Below are positions 4,610 to 5,159 of a stretch of DNA of 5,159 nucleotides, one piece after another. Every line of letters begins with the position of its first letter. Within the stretch, counting starts at the first letter, position 1. The DNA lies in contig JAFWCP010000030.1 in NCBI GenBank assembly GCA_017536845.1, positions 1 to 5,159 of the forward strand. The letters run 5' to 3'. Source of the DNA: Solobacterium sp. GTDB lineage: Bacteria > Bacillota_I > Bacilli_A > Erysipelotrichales > Erysipelotrichaceae. A program made the position numbers and the translations under genes. The notes beneath the pieces were generated by a model. That model was not told where the DNA came from. It saw only the letters and a program-made list of their open reading frames with translations, and ran no database searches.

Positions 4610-5159
4610 AGCAAAGTACATATATCCTGAAAAAACCTGATTCGATCATTGCCCGCCGCTTCAGCGGCAGGCCGCCAAGGAAAGCCGGCGAAACCGTAGA
4701 CGGGCATGTGATCGATGCCCTGCTGGGCTGGAATCAGACGACGGATTTCTACGTAAGTGACGGGCAGGTTTTCAAGGAAGAAGACGGCCGTTTCACGCCT
4801 TTGGGCAAGGCAGGAGCGGCCAGAAGCTTCTTTGGGCTGGAAAACCAGTCACTGGAAACCGCTGTCAGGCTGATAGAAGCCTTACTGAAAAAGGTCATTG
4901 CCGAAAAGAAGACATTCGCAACCCTCAATGATCATGATATCTATCTGAAAGATGAGGAAATCTGCTTCCTTGACAGCGAAGATCATGATCCCGACTTTTT
5001 TGACCCGGCCGGAGAAATCACACCCGCTTCCGATGTTTTCAGCATCGGCGTGCTCTTTCGGGAGCTGCTGATGCCGCGGATGGTCTTTGAAGTCTCCTGC
5101 CGGCTGACCAGGCAGTCACCCCAGGTCGAAGCTCACCGCACGGTGCGTGATATCCATTG
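4606..5159 (+). CDS. Protein kinase-like protein, candidate pseudokinase (3' end outside window)
   Basis: The frame is open from ATG 4606 to the window edge: 184 full codons, no stop. The ATG overlaps the repressor TGA (ATGA), so translation is coupled; only a weak purine-rich stretch precedes it. Residues 105-150 align by eye with a Hanks-type kinase C-lobe. DIYL (111-114) sits where catalytic-loop NILL falls, and CFLDSED (120-126) where a kinase has KLIDFG. ASDVFSIGVLFRELL (141-155) closely matches the SDVYSLGVLLYELL helix, including its conserved Asp (143). FEVSCRLTRQ...RTVRDI (161-183) fits the C-terminal helices. Counting back from DIYL, the HRD Asp position is Thr106, the catalytic Lys is Asn108 and the loop Asn is Asp111. 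DFG is DSE: the metal-binding Asp123 remains, the Phe-Gly does not. The first 100 residues are short for an N-lobe and show no glycine-rich loop or VAxK lysine. I infer a catalytically inactive kinase fold. No membrane segment is seen in this part. An unrelated fold remains possible. Confidence 0.72.
   Translation, partial: MKQSTYILKKPDSIIARRFSGRPPRKAGETVDGHVIDALLGWNQTTDFYVSDGQVFKEEDGRFTPLGKAGAARSFFGLENQSLETAVRLIEALLKKVIAEKKTFATLNDHDIYLKDEEICFLDSEDHDPDFFDPAGEITPASDVFSIGVLFRELLMPRMVFEVSCRLTRQSPQVEAHRTVRDIH

Noticed and set aside
4428..4707. Plus- and minus-strand open frames spanning the repressor/kinase-like junction
   Set aside because: Both run out of frame through two well-supported genes and show no family features.

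Overview
The window looks like chromosomal DNA of a moderate-GC, low-G+C-lineage Gram-positive bacterium (Bacillota). Erysipelotrichia- or Clostridia-type gut bacteria are my best guess. The reasons are strong GGAGG-type ribosome binding sites, stem-plus-T5 terminators, a LacI-family regulator with a typical Bacillota operator, small zinc-ribbon/DUF4234 and DUF2752 membrane proteins, and an AAA-ATPase-like/PD-(D/E)XK protein of a type common in gut anaerobes. The lineage call is inference, not proof.

Layout. (1) Positions 1-437 hold the 3' end of an unrecognised plus-strand gene, closed by an intrinsic terminator at 443-475. (2) Positions 476-674 are non-coding. They carry an AT-rich nested inverted repeat (563-638) that runs straight into a consensus -10 box (643-648) and a strong ribosome binding site. 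(3) Positions 675-2555 encode a 626-residue protein with three parts: an N-terminal MerR/excisionase-like helix-turn-helix, an AAA-ATPase-like domain and a C-terminal PD-(D/E)XK nuclease-like domain. Its terminator (2567-2598) is a near copy of the one that precedes the gene. (4) On the minus strand, 3449-3000 (zinc ribbon plus DUF4234) and 3019-2681 (DUF2752) overlap and form a two-gene membrane-protein operon with its own promoter and terminator; it converges on the nuclease gene. (5) Divergently, 3596-4609 encodes a LacI-family repressor. A 16-bp CG-centred dyad upstream of it (3530-3545) is a good candidate autoregulatory operator. (6) Overlapping the repressor stop codon by ATGA, a further gene starts at 4606 and runs off the window. 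Its product resembles the C-lobe of a eukaryotic-like protein kinase that has lost the HRD catalytic loop, so it is a candidate pseudokinase.

How the parts may work together. The HTH-AAA-nuclease gene looks like a self-contained accessory unit with its own promoter, operator-like repeat and terminator. Its HTH could read the repeat next to its own promoter. The LacI regulator and the pseudokinase-like gene are translationally coupled and probably form one regulated operon. The two small membrane proteins have no known biochemical role. The two most interesting regions are 443-2598 (a repeat-flanked HTH-AAA-nuclease cassette) and 4606-5159 (a candidate pseudokinase coupled to a sugar-type repressor).
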